A stretch of 64,000 bases of DNA from Arthrobacter burdickii (GTDB lineage: Bacteria > Actinomycetota > Actinomycetes > Actinomycetales > Micrococcaceae). Under the pieces are notes generated by a model. That model saw only the letters and a program-made list of their open reading frames with translations, was not told the DNA's origin and did not search any database. The stretch is taken from assembly GCF_030433645.1 (NCBI RefSeq), contig NZ_JAROCG010000001.1, positions 1,364,001 to 1,428,000 of the forward strand. Direction: 5' to 3'. Both the position numbers and the translations under genes were made by a program. This document shows, piece after piece, positions 51,489 through 60,127 of the stretch (the first letter of the stretch is position 1; the number at the start of each line of letters is the position of its first letter).

Positions 51489-53270
51489 ATGACGACCGAT
51501 GGAAGCCACGCGAGGACCGATACGAAGGGACAGGGCACAGTGAAGCAGGACACCCCGCAGGACACGAGGGAACGGGCAGGCGCCCAGGGCGCGACGCCCG
51601 ACGTCGTGCTGCCCTCACTCGGGTTCTTCGGGACCCTGCGGTGGGCCTGGACGCAGCTCACCAGCATGCGTACCGCGCTGTTCCTGCTCCTCCTGCTCGC
51701 CGTCGCCGCCGTTCCCGGCTCGCTGTTCCCGCAGCGCCCGGCCAATCCCGCCGTGGTCACGCGGTACATCCAGGACAACCCTGACACGGGGCCCGTTCTC
51801 GACTGGTTCCAGCTGTTCGACGTCTACTCGTCGGTCTGGTTCTCCGCGATCTACCTCCTGCTCTTCATCTCCCTCATCGGGTGCGTGGTGCCGCGGGCGA
51901 TCGCCCACTTCAGGGCCGTCCGTTCCAAGCCTCCGCGCACTCCCAAGCGGCTCTCCCGCCTGCCCGTCTACGGGACGCTCGAGGTTCCCGCGCACACCGC
52001 ACGCGAAGCCGGTCTCACCCCGGTGTCCGCCGCTGAGGAGGCCGCCGCCGTCCTGCGGAAGCGCGGCTACCGGGTGGACCTGCGCGACGCGGGGACCGAC
52101 CGTCCGTCCGTCGGCGCTGAGCGCGGACTGGCGAAGGAGCTCGGTAACCTCGTCTTCCACACCTCACTCATCGGCGTGCTGGTCTCGGTCGCCGTCGGCG
52201 GGCTCTTCGGCTACAACGGCCAGAAGGTCGTCGTCGAGGGTGAGAGCTTCGTCAACACCCTCATCGGCTACGACACCTTCAACCCGGGCTCCAACTTCTC
52301 GGACGACCAGCTCGAGCCGTACTCGCTCCGCCTCGACTCGTTCGACGTCCGCTTCGACCGCGAGCAGGAGAGCCATTACGGCCAGCCGCTCGACTTCACC
52401 GCGAACGTCACCACCCAGGACGGCCCGGGGGAGGACGAGACGCAGCAGGTCCTCAAGGTCAACGCGCCGCTCACGATCGGCGGGACGAACGTGTACCTCG
52501 TCGGCAACGGCTACGCGCCCGTGGTGACGGTCCGGGACGGCGAGGGGAACATTGCGCAGCAGGGCCCCGTCGTCTCGGTTCCGTCGGACGGCCTCTACAC
52601 CTCCCTGATGGTCATCAAGGCTCCGGATGCCAAGCCGGACCAGCTCGGGTTCGTCGGCTTCTTCCTCCCCACCGCCTTCGTCGACGAGCAGGGTGTGTCC
52701 TTCTCGCGCGACCCGGACCCCTTCAACCCGCAGCTCAACCTGAACTCCTACTACGGGGACCTGGGGCTGGACGACGGCACGCCGGAGAACGTCTACGTCC
52801 TCGACACCGACAACCTCACCGAGCTCAACAGCCGCAACAGTGACGACGGCGGCATCGTGCTCGGCGTGGGCCAGACCGTCGACCTGCCCGAGGGCAAGGG
52901 GTCGATCACCTTCGACGGGCTCAAGCGCTACGTCGCACTCGACATCCACCACGATCCGGGCGAGGCAGGGGCCCTCGTGTTCTCGACCCTCGCGCTGCTC
53001 GGCCTCTCCGCGTCGCTGTTCATCGGCCGTCGCAGGCTCTGGGTGCGGACGGGCGAACACCCGGACGGGCGCATCATGGTCGAGTACGGGCTCCTCGCAC
53101 GCGGTGAGGACAACCGGCTGCCGGCCGAGGGCAAGGCCGTCGAGAAGCTGCTGGCGGACCGCTGGTTGGTGCCGTCCGGCGCGGCGGGGGAAAATGGACA
53201 GCAGGAGGTCGGCGCCTCGTCGGCAGCCGGCGCGGGGCAGTCGCACCACAACTCAAAGGACAACTCATGA
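51489..53270 (+). CDS. resB: Cytochrome c biogenesis protein ResB
   Basis: 593 residues. System II haem delivery protein: three N-terminal helices (MRTALFLLLLLAVAAVPGSLFPQ, FSAIYLLLFISLIGCV, LVFHTSLIGVLVSVAVGG), a large extracytoplasmic domain, and a fourth helix near residue 500 (LVFSTLALLGLSASLFIG). Works with CcsB as haem-handling synthetase. ATG 51489 lacks a ribosome site; GTG 51540 preceded by AAGGGACAGGG is a serious alternative. Overlaps ccsB by 4 nt. Confidence 0.92.
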   Translation: MTTDGSHARTDTKGQGTVKQDTPQDTRERAGAQGATPDVVLPSLGFFGTLRWAWTQLTSMRTALFLLLLLAVAAVPGSLFPQRPANPAVVTRYIQDNPDTGPVLDWFQLFDVYSSVWFSAIYLLLFISLIGCVVPRAIAHFRAVRSKPPRTPKRLSRLPVYGTLEVPAHTAREAGLTPVSAAEEAAAVLRKRGYRVDLRDAGTDRPSVGAERGLAKELGNLVFHTSLIGVLVSVAVGGLFGYNGQKVVVEGESFVNTLIGYDTFNPGSNFSDDQLEPYSLRLDSFDVRFDREQESHYGQPLDFTANVTTQDGPGEDETQQVLKVNAPLTIGGTNVYLVGNGYAPVVTVRDGEGNIAQQGPVVSVPSDGLYTSLMVIKAPDAKPDQLGFVGFFLPTAFVDEQGVSFSRDPDPFNPQLNLNSYYGDLGLDDGTPENVYVLDTDNLTELNSRNSDDGGIVLGVGQTVDLPEGKGSITFDGLKRYVALDIHHDPGEAGALVFSTLALLGLSASLFIGRRRLWVRTGEHPDGRIMVEYGLLARGEDNRLPAEGKAVEKLLADRWLVPSGAAGENGQQEVGASSAAGAGQSHHNSKDNS

Positions 53271-54298
53271 CAGCACCAGTCAACGCTGAGCTCGGGCAGG
53301 TCAGTGAGCTCTTCATGCTGCTGGCCTCCATCGCCTACGTGGTGGCACTCGTCTTCTTCGTGCTCGACCTCGTGAAGTCGAGCCCGACCATCGGTTCCCT
53401 CGAAGCGCGCCTCGCCGGCGAGCAGGCAGTCCCGGCGCGCGCCCTCGCCGGTGTCGGCTCCCGTGGGGCGGGTTCGACGACGGCGGCCGCCCGCACGTCG
53501 CCCGCGGCCGACGACTCCATGGACTACGGGTCTGGGCCCCGGCGCAGGACCGCGCGGATCGCCGTCTCGCTGACGGTCCTGGCCGCCGTCATCCACGGTG
53601 CCGCCGTCATCACGCGCGGGGTCGCCGCGCACCGCGTCCCGTGGGGCAACATGTACGAGTTCTGCACCACGGGTGCGTTCCTCGTCGCTGCGATCTTCCT
53701 CATCACCCTCACCCGCAAGGACCTGCGCTTCGTCGGCTCCTTCGTGGTGGGACTCGTGGTCATCATGCTGTGCGCCGCCACTGTCGGGTTCCCCACGCCG
53801 GTCGCACGGCTGATCCCGGCCCTGCAGAGCTACTGGCTGATCGTGCACGTGTCCATCGCCGTCGCGTCCTCGGCACTGTTCACGATCACGTTCTCGATGT
53901 CCGTGCTCCAGCTCCTGCAGACCTCGCGCGAGGCCAAGCTCCAGGCAGGCAAGGCGGATCCCGCGAAGTTCCTCCGCCTGGTGCCGTCCGCCCTCAGCCT
54001 CGAGAACCTGTCCTACCGCCTCAACGCCATCGCCTTCGTCGGCTGGACCTTCACACTCATGGCCGGCGCCATCTGGGCGGAGCAGGCGTGGGGCCGCTAC
54101 TGGGGCTGGGACACCAAGGAAGTCTGGACCTTCGTGATCTGGACCGTCTACGCCGGGTACCTGCACGCACGGGCTACGCGCGGCTGGACCGGGACACGTG
54201 CAGCGTGGCTCTCGATCGTCGGGTACCTGTGCATCGTGTTCAACTTCACGATCGTGAACATCTACTTCTCGGGCCTCCACAGCTACTCCGGGGTCTAG
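53267..54298 (+). CDS. ccsB: Cytochrome c biogenesis protein CcsB/CcsA (ResC)
   Basis: 343 residues. Haem-ligating synthetase with the WWD motif WAEQAWGRYWGWDTKEVW near residue 270 and flanking His residues for haem. About eight membrane helices; residues 50-95 are a Gly/Ala/Ser-rich insertion after the first helix. Last gene of the operon, followed by a strong terminator. Confidence 0.94.
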   Translation: MTAPVNAELGQVSELFMLLASIAYVVALVFFVLDLVKSSPTIGSLEARLAGEQAVPARALAGVGSRGAGSTTAAARTSPAADDSMDYGSGPRRRTARIAVSLTVLAAVIHGAAVITRGVAAHRVPWGNMYEFCTTGAFLVAAIFLITLTRKDLRFVGSFVVGLVVIMLCAATVGFPTPVARLIPALQSYWLIVHVSIAVASSALFTITFSMSVLQLLQTSREAKLQAGKADPAKFLRLVPSALSLENLSYRLNAIAFVGWTFTLMAGAIWAEQAWGRYWGWDTKEVWTFVIWTVYAGYLHARATRGWTGTRAAWLSIVGYLCIVFNFTIVNIYFSGLHSYSGV

Positions 54299-54326
54299 GC
54301 CGGGTCTCCCGTCCGGGCGGTACGCA

Positions 54327-54356
54327 AAAGCCCCGCGGCACATGCCGCGGGGCTTT
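54327..54356 (+). terminator. Terminator of the cytochrome c biogenesis operon
   Basis: A perfect 14-bp stem AAAGCCCCGCGGCA with its complement, CA loop, ending in CTTT. A partial second copy of the 3' arm (ATGCCGCGGGGC) follows at 54376. Confidence 0.88.
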
Positions 54357-54479
54357 CGTGTATCGGGAGAACATAATGCCGCGGGGCGGCCCGGGGGCTG
54401 ACATCGCCGCGAAGGCTTTCGCACGCCGGGAGGGCCGTCGTCGCCGCGCTCCCCTGGAGGTGTCAGGCCTCCGGCCGCG

Positions 54480-54923
54480 TCAGGGGCGGTGGACTCCCGC
54501 AGGACCGGAGCCGGCGTCGTCGTTGCCCTCGCCGTCGTGCTTGTCGTCCTTACGGCTGTCCCCGGAGGCGTCGCGGGCCTTGGCCTCGCGCTCCCGCTGT
54601 TCCTTCTCCCGGAGGCGCCTCTCCTGCTCGCGGGCCCGCTGTCGGCGCTGGGCCTCGAGATTCTGGAGGAAGGCGGGATCGTCGTCGGGAGCGGTCGGCG
54701 TGCGTGGCGCCGGTCGCCGCGGCCCGGAGGGACCTTCGCTGCGCGGGCGGCCGAACAGGAACCACATCCCCGCACCGATGAGCGGCAGGACGAGGATCGT
54801 GACGAACCACGCGGTCTTCGAGATGCTCCGCACTTCGTGTTTTCGGCTCATGACGCAGTCGATCAGTGCATAGATCACGACGGCGACCCCCAGGATCGCG
54901 GCGAAGAGCAGGAGGCGGGGCAT
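54480..54923 (-). CDS. PLDc_N domain membrane protein
   Basis: 147 residues. Two N-terminal membrane helices with the cardiolipin synthase N-terminal (PLDc_N) pattern: YALIDCVMSRKHEV and TAWFVTILVLPLIGAGMWFLFGR. The C-terminal 80 residues are a charged coiled coil (Arg/Glu repeats) and an acidic tail. No phospholipase catalytic domain follows, as is usual for these small actinobacterial proteins. Function unknown. Divergent from the DUF4229 gene. Confidence 0.82.
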   Translation of the reverse strand: MPRLLLFAAILGVAVVIYALIDCVMSRKHEVRSISKTAWFVTILVLPLIGAGMWFLFGRPRSEGPSGPRRPAPRTPTAPDDDPAFLQNLEAQRRQRAREQERRLREKEQREREAKARDASGDSRKDDKHDGEGNDDAGSGPAGVHRP

Positions 54924-54941
54924 GCGCCAATTGTAGGCGAG

Positions 54942-54947
54942 TAAACT
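54942..54947 (+). promoter_or_regulatory. Candidate leaderless -10 of the DUF4229 gene
   Basis: TAAACT ends 6 nt before the GTG at 54954; no ribosome site is seen. Confidence 0.4.
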
Positions 54948-54953
54948 TGCAGC

Positions 54954-55259
54954 GTGGCCTTCCTCAAATTCACCGCCCTCCGCCTGCTGCTGATCGTCGT
55001 GTTCTATGTGGCGTGCGTGCTGCTCGGGCTGGGACTGTTCCTGTCCGCGGTGGTGGCGGCCATCCTCGCCTGGTGCGTGACGTACCTCTTCTTCCGCAAG
55101 CTCCGGGATGCCGCAGGGGCCACCCTGCAGCGGCGGTTCACCCCCGGTGCCCCGCCGCTCCGCACGGCCGTCGAGCTCGACGACGCCGCGGCCGAGGACT
55201 CGCTGGATCCGAACACCCGGGTCAATGCGGATCGCCGGCCCCGCGGCAACGCGGCCTGA
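54954..55259 (+). CDS. DUF4229 membrane protein
   Basis: 101 residues. Two closely spaced membrane helices (LLLIVVFYVACVLLGLGLFL and VVAAILAWCVTYLFF), then a charged tail with PNTRVNADRR. Matches the small actinobacterial DUF4229 family usually found beside menA; function unknown. It converges with menA across a 21-nt gap. Confidence 0.85.
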   Translation: MAFLKFTALRLLLIVVFYVACVLLGLGLFLSAVVAAILAWCVTYLFFRKLRDAAGATLQRRFTPGAPPLRTAVELDDAAAEDSLDPNTRVNADRRPRGNAA

Positions 55260-55280
55260 TCCTCGGCTGGGCGCGGCCGC

Positions 55281-56168
55281 TCAGCCTCGCAGAAGTACGG
55301 TGGTGACGATGCCCGCAGCGAAGAGCACGCTGAACGCGAGGTTGATCAGACCCGTCTGCTTCAGCACCGGGATCAGGCTCCTGCCCTTGTCACCCTTCAG
55401 CATCAGCCGGCTCGGCGTCAGGCAGGCCGGGATGAGCAGCAGGACGAGCAGCACCCAGGGGTAGTCGGAGATCAGGAACACGGGCAGCAGGATAGCTGCG
55501 GCCAGCATCAGGACGTAGCTGATGCGGGCAGCAGGGTCCCCCAGCCGGACGGCGAGTGTCCTCTTCCCGACGACGCTGTCCGTCGGGATGTCCCGGACGT
55601 TGTTGGCCATCAGGAGCGCCACGGCGATCAGGCCGGTGCTCACGGCCCCGATCCACGCCGCGCCGCTGAGCTGGCCCGCCTGCGTGTACGTGGTCCCGAG
55701 CGTTGCGACCAGCCCGAAGAACACGAAGACGAACAGGTCGCCCAGGCCGAGATACCCGTAGGGATTCTTTCCGCCGGTATACCCCCACGCGGCCGCGATG
55801 CAGCCCACGCCGACGAGGAGCAGCACCCAGGCCTGCGACAGGACAACCAGGGCCAGGCCGGCGAGCATGGCGAGGCCGAAGCACGCGAAGGCGGCCAGCT
55901 TGACCTGCTGCGGCTGCGCGACACCCGACCCCGTCAGGCGGAGCGGACCGACGCGCTCGTCGTCCGTCCCCCGGATGCCGTCGGAGTAGTCGTTCGCGTA
56001 GTTCACGCCGACCTGCAGCAGCACGGAGACGACCGCCGCGAGCACGGCGTTGACGGGCCGGAAGGATCCGAGGCCGAACGCGGCGGCGCTCCCGATGATC
56101 ACGGGCGCGAGAGCCATCGGGAGGGTGCGGGGACGGGCTCCTTCAAGCCATTGAGCGGCAGTCGCCAC
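55281..56168 (-). CDS. menA: 1,4-dihydroxy-2-naphthoate polyprenyltransferase
   Basis: 295 residues from GTG 56168 with GAAGGA upstream. Adds the polyprenyl chain to DHNA in menaquinone synthesis. UbiA-family aspartate motifs: NYANDYSDGIRGTDDERVG and, in the second half, NNVRDIPTDSVVGKRTLAV. Eight or nine membrane helices. Last gene of menB-menE-menA, 49 nt after menE. A longer reading from 56267 overlaps menE and was rejected. Confidence 0.95.
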   Translation of the reverse strand: MATAAQWLEGARPRTLPMALAPVIIGSAAAFGLGSFRPVNAVLAAVVSVLLQVGVNYANDYSDGIRGTDDERVGPLRLTGSGVAQPQQVKLAAFACFGLAMLAGLALVVLSQAWVLLLVGVGCIAAAWGYTGGKNPYGYLGLGDLFVFVFFGLVATLGTTYTQAGQLSGAAWIGAVSTGLIAVALLMANNVRDIPTDSVVGKRTLAVRLGDPAARISYVLMLAAAILLPVFLISDYPWVLLVLLLIPACLTPSRLMLKGDKGRSLIPVLKQTGLINLAFSVLFAAGIVTTVLLRG

Positions 56169-56217
56169 GGAGTTCCTTCTTGTCGGTCGGTCGGTTGTGC
56201 TTGGTGCCTCGAACGCC

Positions 56218-57348
56218 CTAGGCGCGCTCGAGGAGCGCCTGGATGGTCCGGCGATCGGGCTTGCCACCGGGTAGCAGGGGGAAGGCGTCGAGGCTCACGA
56301 TGGCCTTGGGAACGGCGTGCGCTCCCAGTTCGACGTGGACCGCCTGCCGGATGACGTCGGCGTCGACGTCGCCGACGATCGCCGCGGCGACGGCCGTGCC
56401 CCATTCCTCGCTGCGGATGCCGAGCACCATCGCCTGTTCCACGCCCGGGAGGGCCTGGATCACATCGGAGACCTTCGCTGCCGACACCTTGAGTGCGCCC
56501 GTGATGATGACGTCGTCCAGACGCCCGTGGACGGTGACGGAGCCGTCGAGTGCCACGTCGCCGGCGTCGTCCGTGACGAACCAGCGCTGGCCGGAATTGA
56601 AGACGAACTTCTCCTCCGTGAGCTCGGGGGCGTCGAGGTAGCCGTCGGCGAGGACGGACCCGCCGATGCGCAGCCGGCCCGCGACCGAGCGGAGTTCGAC
56701 GCCCTCGAGCGGAGTCCCGTCGTAGACGCAGCCGCCACAGGTCTCGCTCATGCCATAGGTCTCGACGATCTTCAGGTCCTGGCTGCGGGCGAGGGCGCGC
56801 AGGGGTGCCCCGGCCCGTGCACCGCCGAGGAGGATGGCATCGAAACGGCGCAGGAGCCGGAGGGTCTCGGCGGACGGATCCGTCAGCAGCCGGTGGAGCT
56901 GCGTCGGGACCAGCGACGTGAGACGGACCCGGTCGGTCAGTTCCGCCGCAGCCTCGGTGAAGGCCTGCGGCGTGAAGCCCGCGGAGGTGTCCATGACCCA
57001 GGGCTGCGTGCCGGCGTAGAGCGACCGGACGAGCACCTGGAAACCGGCGACGTAGTGCACGGGGAGGGTGAGGAGCCACTGGCCCTCCGCCTTCAGGGCG
57101 AAGGCCGTACCCATGGCCGACGCGGCGAGGGCGTCGACGCTGAGCATCGTCTGCTTGGGTGCGCCGGTGGACCCCGACGTGCTGATGACGGCGGCGATCT
57201 CGTCGTTCGGCAGCGAGCCGCCGAAGGTCTGGTCCGGCCGCACGTGGGGCGCGACGGCGGGACCTTCGCCTGCCAGCGCGGCGGCGAGGGGCTTCAGCAG
57301 TCCGAGGGGGTCGAAGCCCTCGGGGGTGTGCACGGGGAGGAGTTCCAC
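56218..57348 (-). CDS. menE: o-Succinylbenzoate-CoA ligase
   Basis: 376 residues. Activates o-succinylbenzoate with ATP and CoA. ANL motifs: VISTSGSTGAPKQTMLS (phosphate loop), VETYGMSETCGG, RWFVTDDAGDV and GRLDDVIITGALKVS, ending with the catalytic Lys region LPGGKPDRRTI. Shorter than usual ANL enzymes because the N-terminal subdomain is reduced, typical for actinobacterial MenE. GTG start with TAGGAG, 7 nt after menB. Confidence 0.93.
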   Translation of the reverse strand: MELLPVHTPEGFDPLGLLKPLAAALAGEGPAVAPHVRPDQTFGGSLPNDEIAAVISTSGSTGAPKQTMLSVDALAASAMGTAFALKAEGQWLLTLPVHYVAGFQVLVRSLYAGTQPWVMDTSAGFTPQAFTEAAAELTDRVRLTSLVPTQLHRLLTDPSAETLRLLRRFDAILLGGARAGAPLRALARSQDLKIVETYGMSETCGGCVYDGTPLEGVELRSVAGRLRIGGSVLADGYLDAPELTEEKFVFNSGQRWFVTDDAGDVALDGSVTVHGRLDDVIITGALKVSAAKVSDVIQALPGVEQAMVLGIRSEEWGTAVAAAIVGDVDADVIRQAVHVELGAHAVPKAIVSLDAFPLLPGGKPDRRTIQALLERA

Positions 57349-57355
57349 GTGTCTC

Positions 57356-58303
57356 CTAGAAGTAGTAGGGGAACGAGGACCAGTCCGGAGCGCGTTTCTC
57401 GAGGAACGCTTCCTTGCCTTCCACGGCCTCGTCGGTCATGTAGGCGAGGCGGGTCGCTTCACCGGCGAACACCTGCTGGCCCGCGAGGCCGTCGTCGGCG
57501 AGGTTGAAGGCGAACTTGAGCATGCGGATGGCCTGCGGGCTCTGCCGCGCGATGTCTGCGGCGTAGGCCAGCGCCGTCGTCTCGAGTTCCGCGTGGTCGA
57601 CCGCCTCGTTGACCGCGCCCATGTCCACCATGTCCTGTGCGGAATATTCGCGGGCCAGGAAGAAGATCTCGCGTGCCTTCTTCTGGCCGATCTGCCGGGC
57701 CAGGAGCGCGGAGCCGTAGCCGGCGTCGAAGCTGCCCACGGTGGCATCGGTCTGCTTGAACTTCCCGTGCTGGGCCGAGGCGATCGTCAGATCCGCGACG
57801 ACGTGCAGGCTGTGTCCACCGCCCGCCGCCCAGCCGTTGACGACGGCGATGACGACCTTCGGCATGGTCCGGATGAGCCGCTGGACCTCGAGGATGTGGA
57901 GCCGACCCGCACGGGCGGGGTCGATCGTCTCCTTCGTCTCGCCCTCCGCGTACCGGTACCCGTCACGGCCCCGGATGCGCTGGTCGCCGCCCGAGCAGAA
58001 GGAATGCCCGCCGTCCCGCGGGCTGGGACCGTTGCCGGTCAACAGCACGGTCGCGACGTCGGGGCTCATGCGGGCGTGATCGAGGGCCCGGTACAGCTCA
58101 TCCACTGTTCCGGGGCGGAAGGCGTTGCGGACCTCGGGGCGGTCGAACGCGATGCGTACGGTGGGGAGGTCGCGCACTACGGCGCCGTCGCGCTCCACCT
58201 GGCGGTGGTAGGTCAGATCCGTGAAGTCCTCGAAACCCGCCACGACGCGCCAGCGGGTGGGATCGAAGATGTCGGATACCTTGGCGGGAAGCTCTGAAGT
58301 CAC
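57356..58303 (-). CDS. menB: 1,4-dihydroxy-2-naphthoyl-CoA synthase
   Basis: 315 residues. Crotonase-fold ring-closing enzyme of menaquinone synthesis. Conserved: RPEVRNAFRPGTVDEL, FCSGGDQRIRG, VVNGWAAGGGHSLHVVADL (oxyanion hole) and KQTDATVGSFDAGYGS with the catalytic Asp. Ends DWSSFPYYF, a typical MenB tail. First gene of the men operon here; menC, menD and menF are not in the window. Confidence 0.95.
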   Translation of the reverse strand: MTSELPAKVSDIFDPTRWRVVAGFEDFTDLTYHRQVERDGAVVRDLPTVRIAFDRPEVRNAFRPGTVDELYRALDHARMSPDVATVLLTGNGPSPRDGGHSFCSGGDQRIRGRDGYRYAEGETKETIDPARAGRLHILEVQRLIRTMPKVVIAVVNGWAAGGGHSLHVVADLTIASAQHGKFKQTDATVGSFDAGYGSALLARQIGQKKAREIFFLAREYSAQDMVDMGAVNEAVDHAELETTALAYAADIARQSPQAIRMLKFAFNLADDGLAGQQVFAGEATRLAYMTDEAVEGKEAFLEKRAPDWSSFPYYF

Positions 58304-58414
58304 CCGTCGAGTCTAGCGGCGAGGCAACCCAAGGCCGGTCCGGACATCCCGCTGCACGAGGGGGCCGGCGCGGGGCCGGCTGCACCGGGCCGGGCAGGAC
58401 GGATCAGCAGCGCC

Positions 58415-59278
58415 CTAGCGCTGGAGTCGGGCGAAGTTGACCGCGCTCCGCACGGCCGGGTAGTACCCGGACTTGTAGCCCTTGGCGGTGGGGTGCAGGT
58501 TGTCGACGGCGCCCGGCTGGAAGGTGATCCACGGGTTGCGGGAACCGAGCCCGTGTCGCTCGAACCTCGGCACCAGATCCACGAAGATGAAGCCGTGCGC
58601 TTCGGCCTGTTGGCGGATCACGGCGTTCAGGGCGTCGGTGCCTTCGTTGAATGCCTTCTGCGACGCCAGTGGAATCAGCGCGTTGCCGAAGTCGGGCGAG
58701 AACAGGTGAGGGTAGCCGGTGACGACGACGGTGGCGTCGGGGGCCTTTTCCCGGATGCTGTCGTACAGTGCGTCGAGATTTGCAGCGAGCACCGGCAGCG
58801 CCTTCGCACTCGTGGCTGCGATCACCTGCTGGCAGACATCGGTGGGCTGCGTCGCGCAGGCCCCTGCCACGGTTCCGAAGCCGGCGTCATTGCCGCCCGC
58901 CGAGATGGTGACGAGGTCGGTATCAGCGGACAGTGCAACCAGCTGCTCCCGGAGGTCGATGGCGCCTCCAGGCTCCGTGGCGACCTTCGCGCCGGCACAC
59001 GTCGCGTCCTCGTCCAGATCGATCTGCTTCTTGGCGTCCAGGAGTCCGGGTAGGCCGAGGTCCGACCGGCCACAGAAGCCGTATTGCTCCGTGTCGGAAC
59101 CCGACAGAGCGCCGAAGCCGGACGCGTAGGAGTCGCCGAGGGCGACATAGGACAGGGGCTCCTTGGGCGCTGCCGCGACAGGACCCGCGGAACCGCCGAG
59201 CAACGCCGCGGAGGTCGCGGCGGCAAGGGCGATGAACCTGGTGGGACGGAACCGGAGGGTGCGCGTCGCTGGAGTCAT
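58415..59278 (-). CDS. Secreted SGNH/GDSL hydrolase
   Basis: 287 residues. A signal peptide (RFIALAAATSAALLGGSAGPVAAA) precedes the SGNH blocks: block I VALGDSYASGFGAL with nucleophile Ser, GGNDAGFG (block III Asn) and block V DNLHPTAKGY with the catalytic Asp and His. Six cysteines suggest disulfides outside the cell, as in Streptomyces lipase relatives. An esterase or lipase is likely; substrate unknown. Overlaps the thioesterase gene by 4 nt. Confidence 0.9.
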   Translation of the reverse strand: MTPATRTLRFRPTRFIALAAATSAALLGGSAGPVAAAPKEPLSYVALGDSYASGFGALSGSDTEQYGFCGRSDLGLPGLLDAKKQIDLDEDATCAGAKVATEPGGAIDLREQLVALSADTDLVTISAGGNDAGFGTVAGACATQPTDVCQQVIAATSAKALPVLAANLDALYDSIREKAPDATVVVTGYPHLFSPDFGNALIPLASQKAFNEGTDALNAVIRQQAEAHGFIFVDLVPRFERHGLGSRNPWITFQPGAVDNLHPTAKGYKSGYYPAVRSAVNFARLQR

Positions 59279-59706
59279 GGCTCAACGCTACTCACGGTTG
59301 CGGGTTTGTCGAGGAGGAGGTTGGTGATGCGGAGCGTGCAGAGCCGCCGGCCGGCCTCGTCGGTCAGGAGCACCTCGTGGGTCGTGAGGGTCCGGCCGAG
59401 GTGGATGGGGGTCGCCGTGATCGTGACCGTGCCGTCCCGCGCGCTGCGGTGGTGGGTCGCCGACACGTCCACTCCGACGGCGGTCTTCCCGAGGGTAGAC
59501 GCGTGGATCACCGCGGCCCAGGAGCCGACGGCCTCGCCGACGGCAAGGGAGGCGCCTCCGTGGAGGAGCCCGAAGGACTGGCGGTTGCCTTCCACGGGCA
59601 TCGTCGCCACGACCCGCTCGGCTGATTGCTCGAGGATGGACACGCCCATCTTCTCGTCGAGTTCACCGAGCGAGATGGTCCAGGGGGGAAGGGATTCGTG
59701 CGTCAT
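59275..59706 (-). CDS. Hotdog-fold thioesterase (PaaI/MenI-like)
   Basis: 143 residues. Hotdog motif LLHGGASLAVGEAVGSWAAV with the active-site Glu/Asp position, then VGVDVSATHHRSARDGTV. Members release free acid from aromatic acyl-CoA, including DHNA-CoA (the step between MenB and MenA) and phenylacetyl-CoA. Position near menABE makes a DHNA-CoA thioesterase role attractive but the two transcription units are separated by the SGNH gene and 111 nt. ATG 59706; the SGNH gene starts within its stop. Confidence 0.82.
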   Translation of the reverse strand: MTHESLPPWTISLGELDEKMGVSILEQSAERVVATMPVEGNRQSFGLLHGGASLAVGEAVGSWAAVIHASTLGKTAVGVDVSATHHRSARDGTVTITATPIHLGRTLTTHEVLLTDEAGRRLCTLRITNLLLDKPATVSSVEP

Positions 59707-59862
59707 CGCCCGGCTGCTCCTGATCGGGGTCCTGGTGGGTCGTCCACCACTCTAACCGCGGGGGCGCCGGGACGTGACGTGGCGTAACGATCGGATCACG
59801 GGTAAGCAAACAGACAGCCCTGACCTGCGGCTATAGGTTTCGGGGAAAAAATGTCGTGGCCG

Positions 59863-59876
59863 TGGAAGCGCTCCCA
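59863..59876. promoter_or_regulatory. CebR-like operator 1
   Basis: TGGAAGCGCTCCCA differs by one base from the palindrome TGGGAGCGCTCCCA known as the binding site of the cellobiose repressor CebR in actinomycetes. It ends one base before the -35 hexamer. Confidence 0.85.
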
Positions 59877-59877
59877 C

Positions 59878-59906
59878 TTGACAGTGTCCTGGGTCACAGT
59901 CAGGAT
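59878..59906 (+). promoter_or_regulatory. Promoter of the beta-glucoside operon
   Basis: TTGACA (59878-59883) is a perfect -35. A 17-nt spacer leads to CAGGAT (59901-59906), a weaker -10. The predicted start lies inside or just before the second operator. Confidence 0.75.
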
Positions 59907-59918
59907 GGGTGCACAGCG

Positions 59919-59932
59919 TGAGAGCGCTCCCA
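59919..59932. promoter_or_regulatory. CebR-like operator 2
   Basis: TGAGAGCGCTCCCA, again one base from the CebR consensus, is centred 56 nt downstream of operator 1. Paired binding would cover the -35 and the transcription start. Confidence 0.85.
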
Positions 59933-60074
59933 CGGTGCCTGATCAGTCGGTGGGTCCGCGGCCTCTCCTGCTTCGAACCACTCTCTCCGGCAGGGTTCCG
60001 GGTACTCCCGCAACCGCCGCCGCCACCGTCCTGGACCGGGTCCGCAGGAACCGGCTCCGCAGGCGGATCCCCCT

Positions 60075-60127
60075 CCGGCAGTTCCTGCCGGGATGTTCCA
60101 CCCAGACTCCGCTGCACCCCGCAGCGG
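60075..60127 (+). promoter_or_regulatory. Two leader hairpins before the binding-protein gene
   Basis: CCGGCAG-TTC-CTGCCGG (60075-60091) and CCGCTGC-ACCCC-GCAGCGG (60109-60127), each a perfect 7-bp stem, stand 13 nt before the AAAGGAG ribosome site. Confidence 0.5.

Noticed and set aside
53641-54873. 410-codon open frame on + running from ccsB through the terminator
   Set aside because: Out of frame with ccsB, crosses a strong terminator, and has shadow-like composition.
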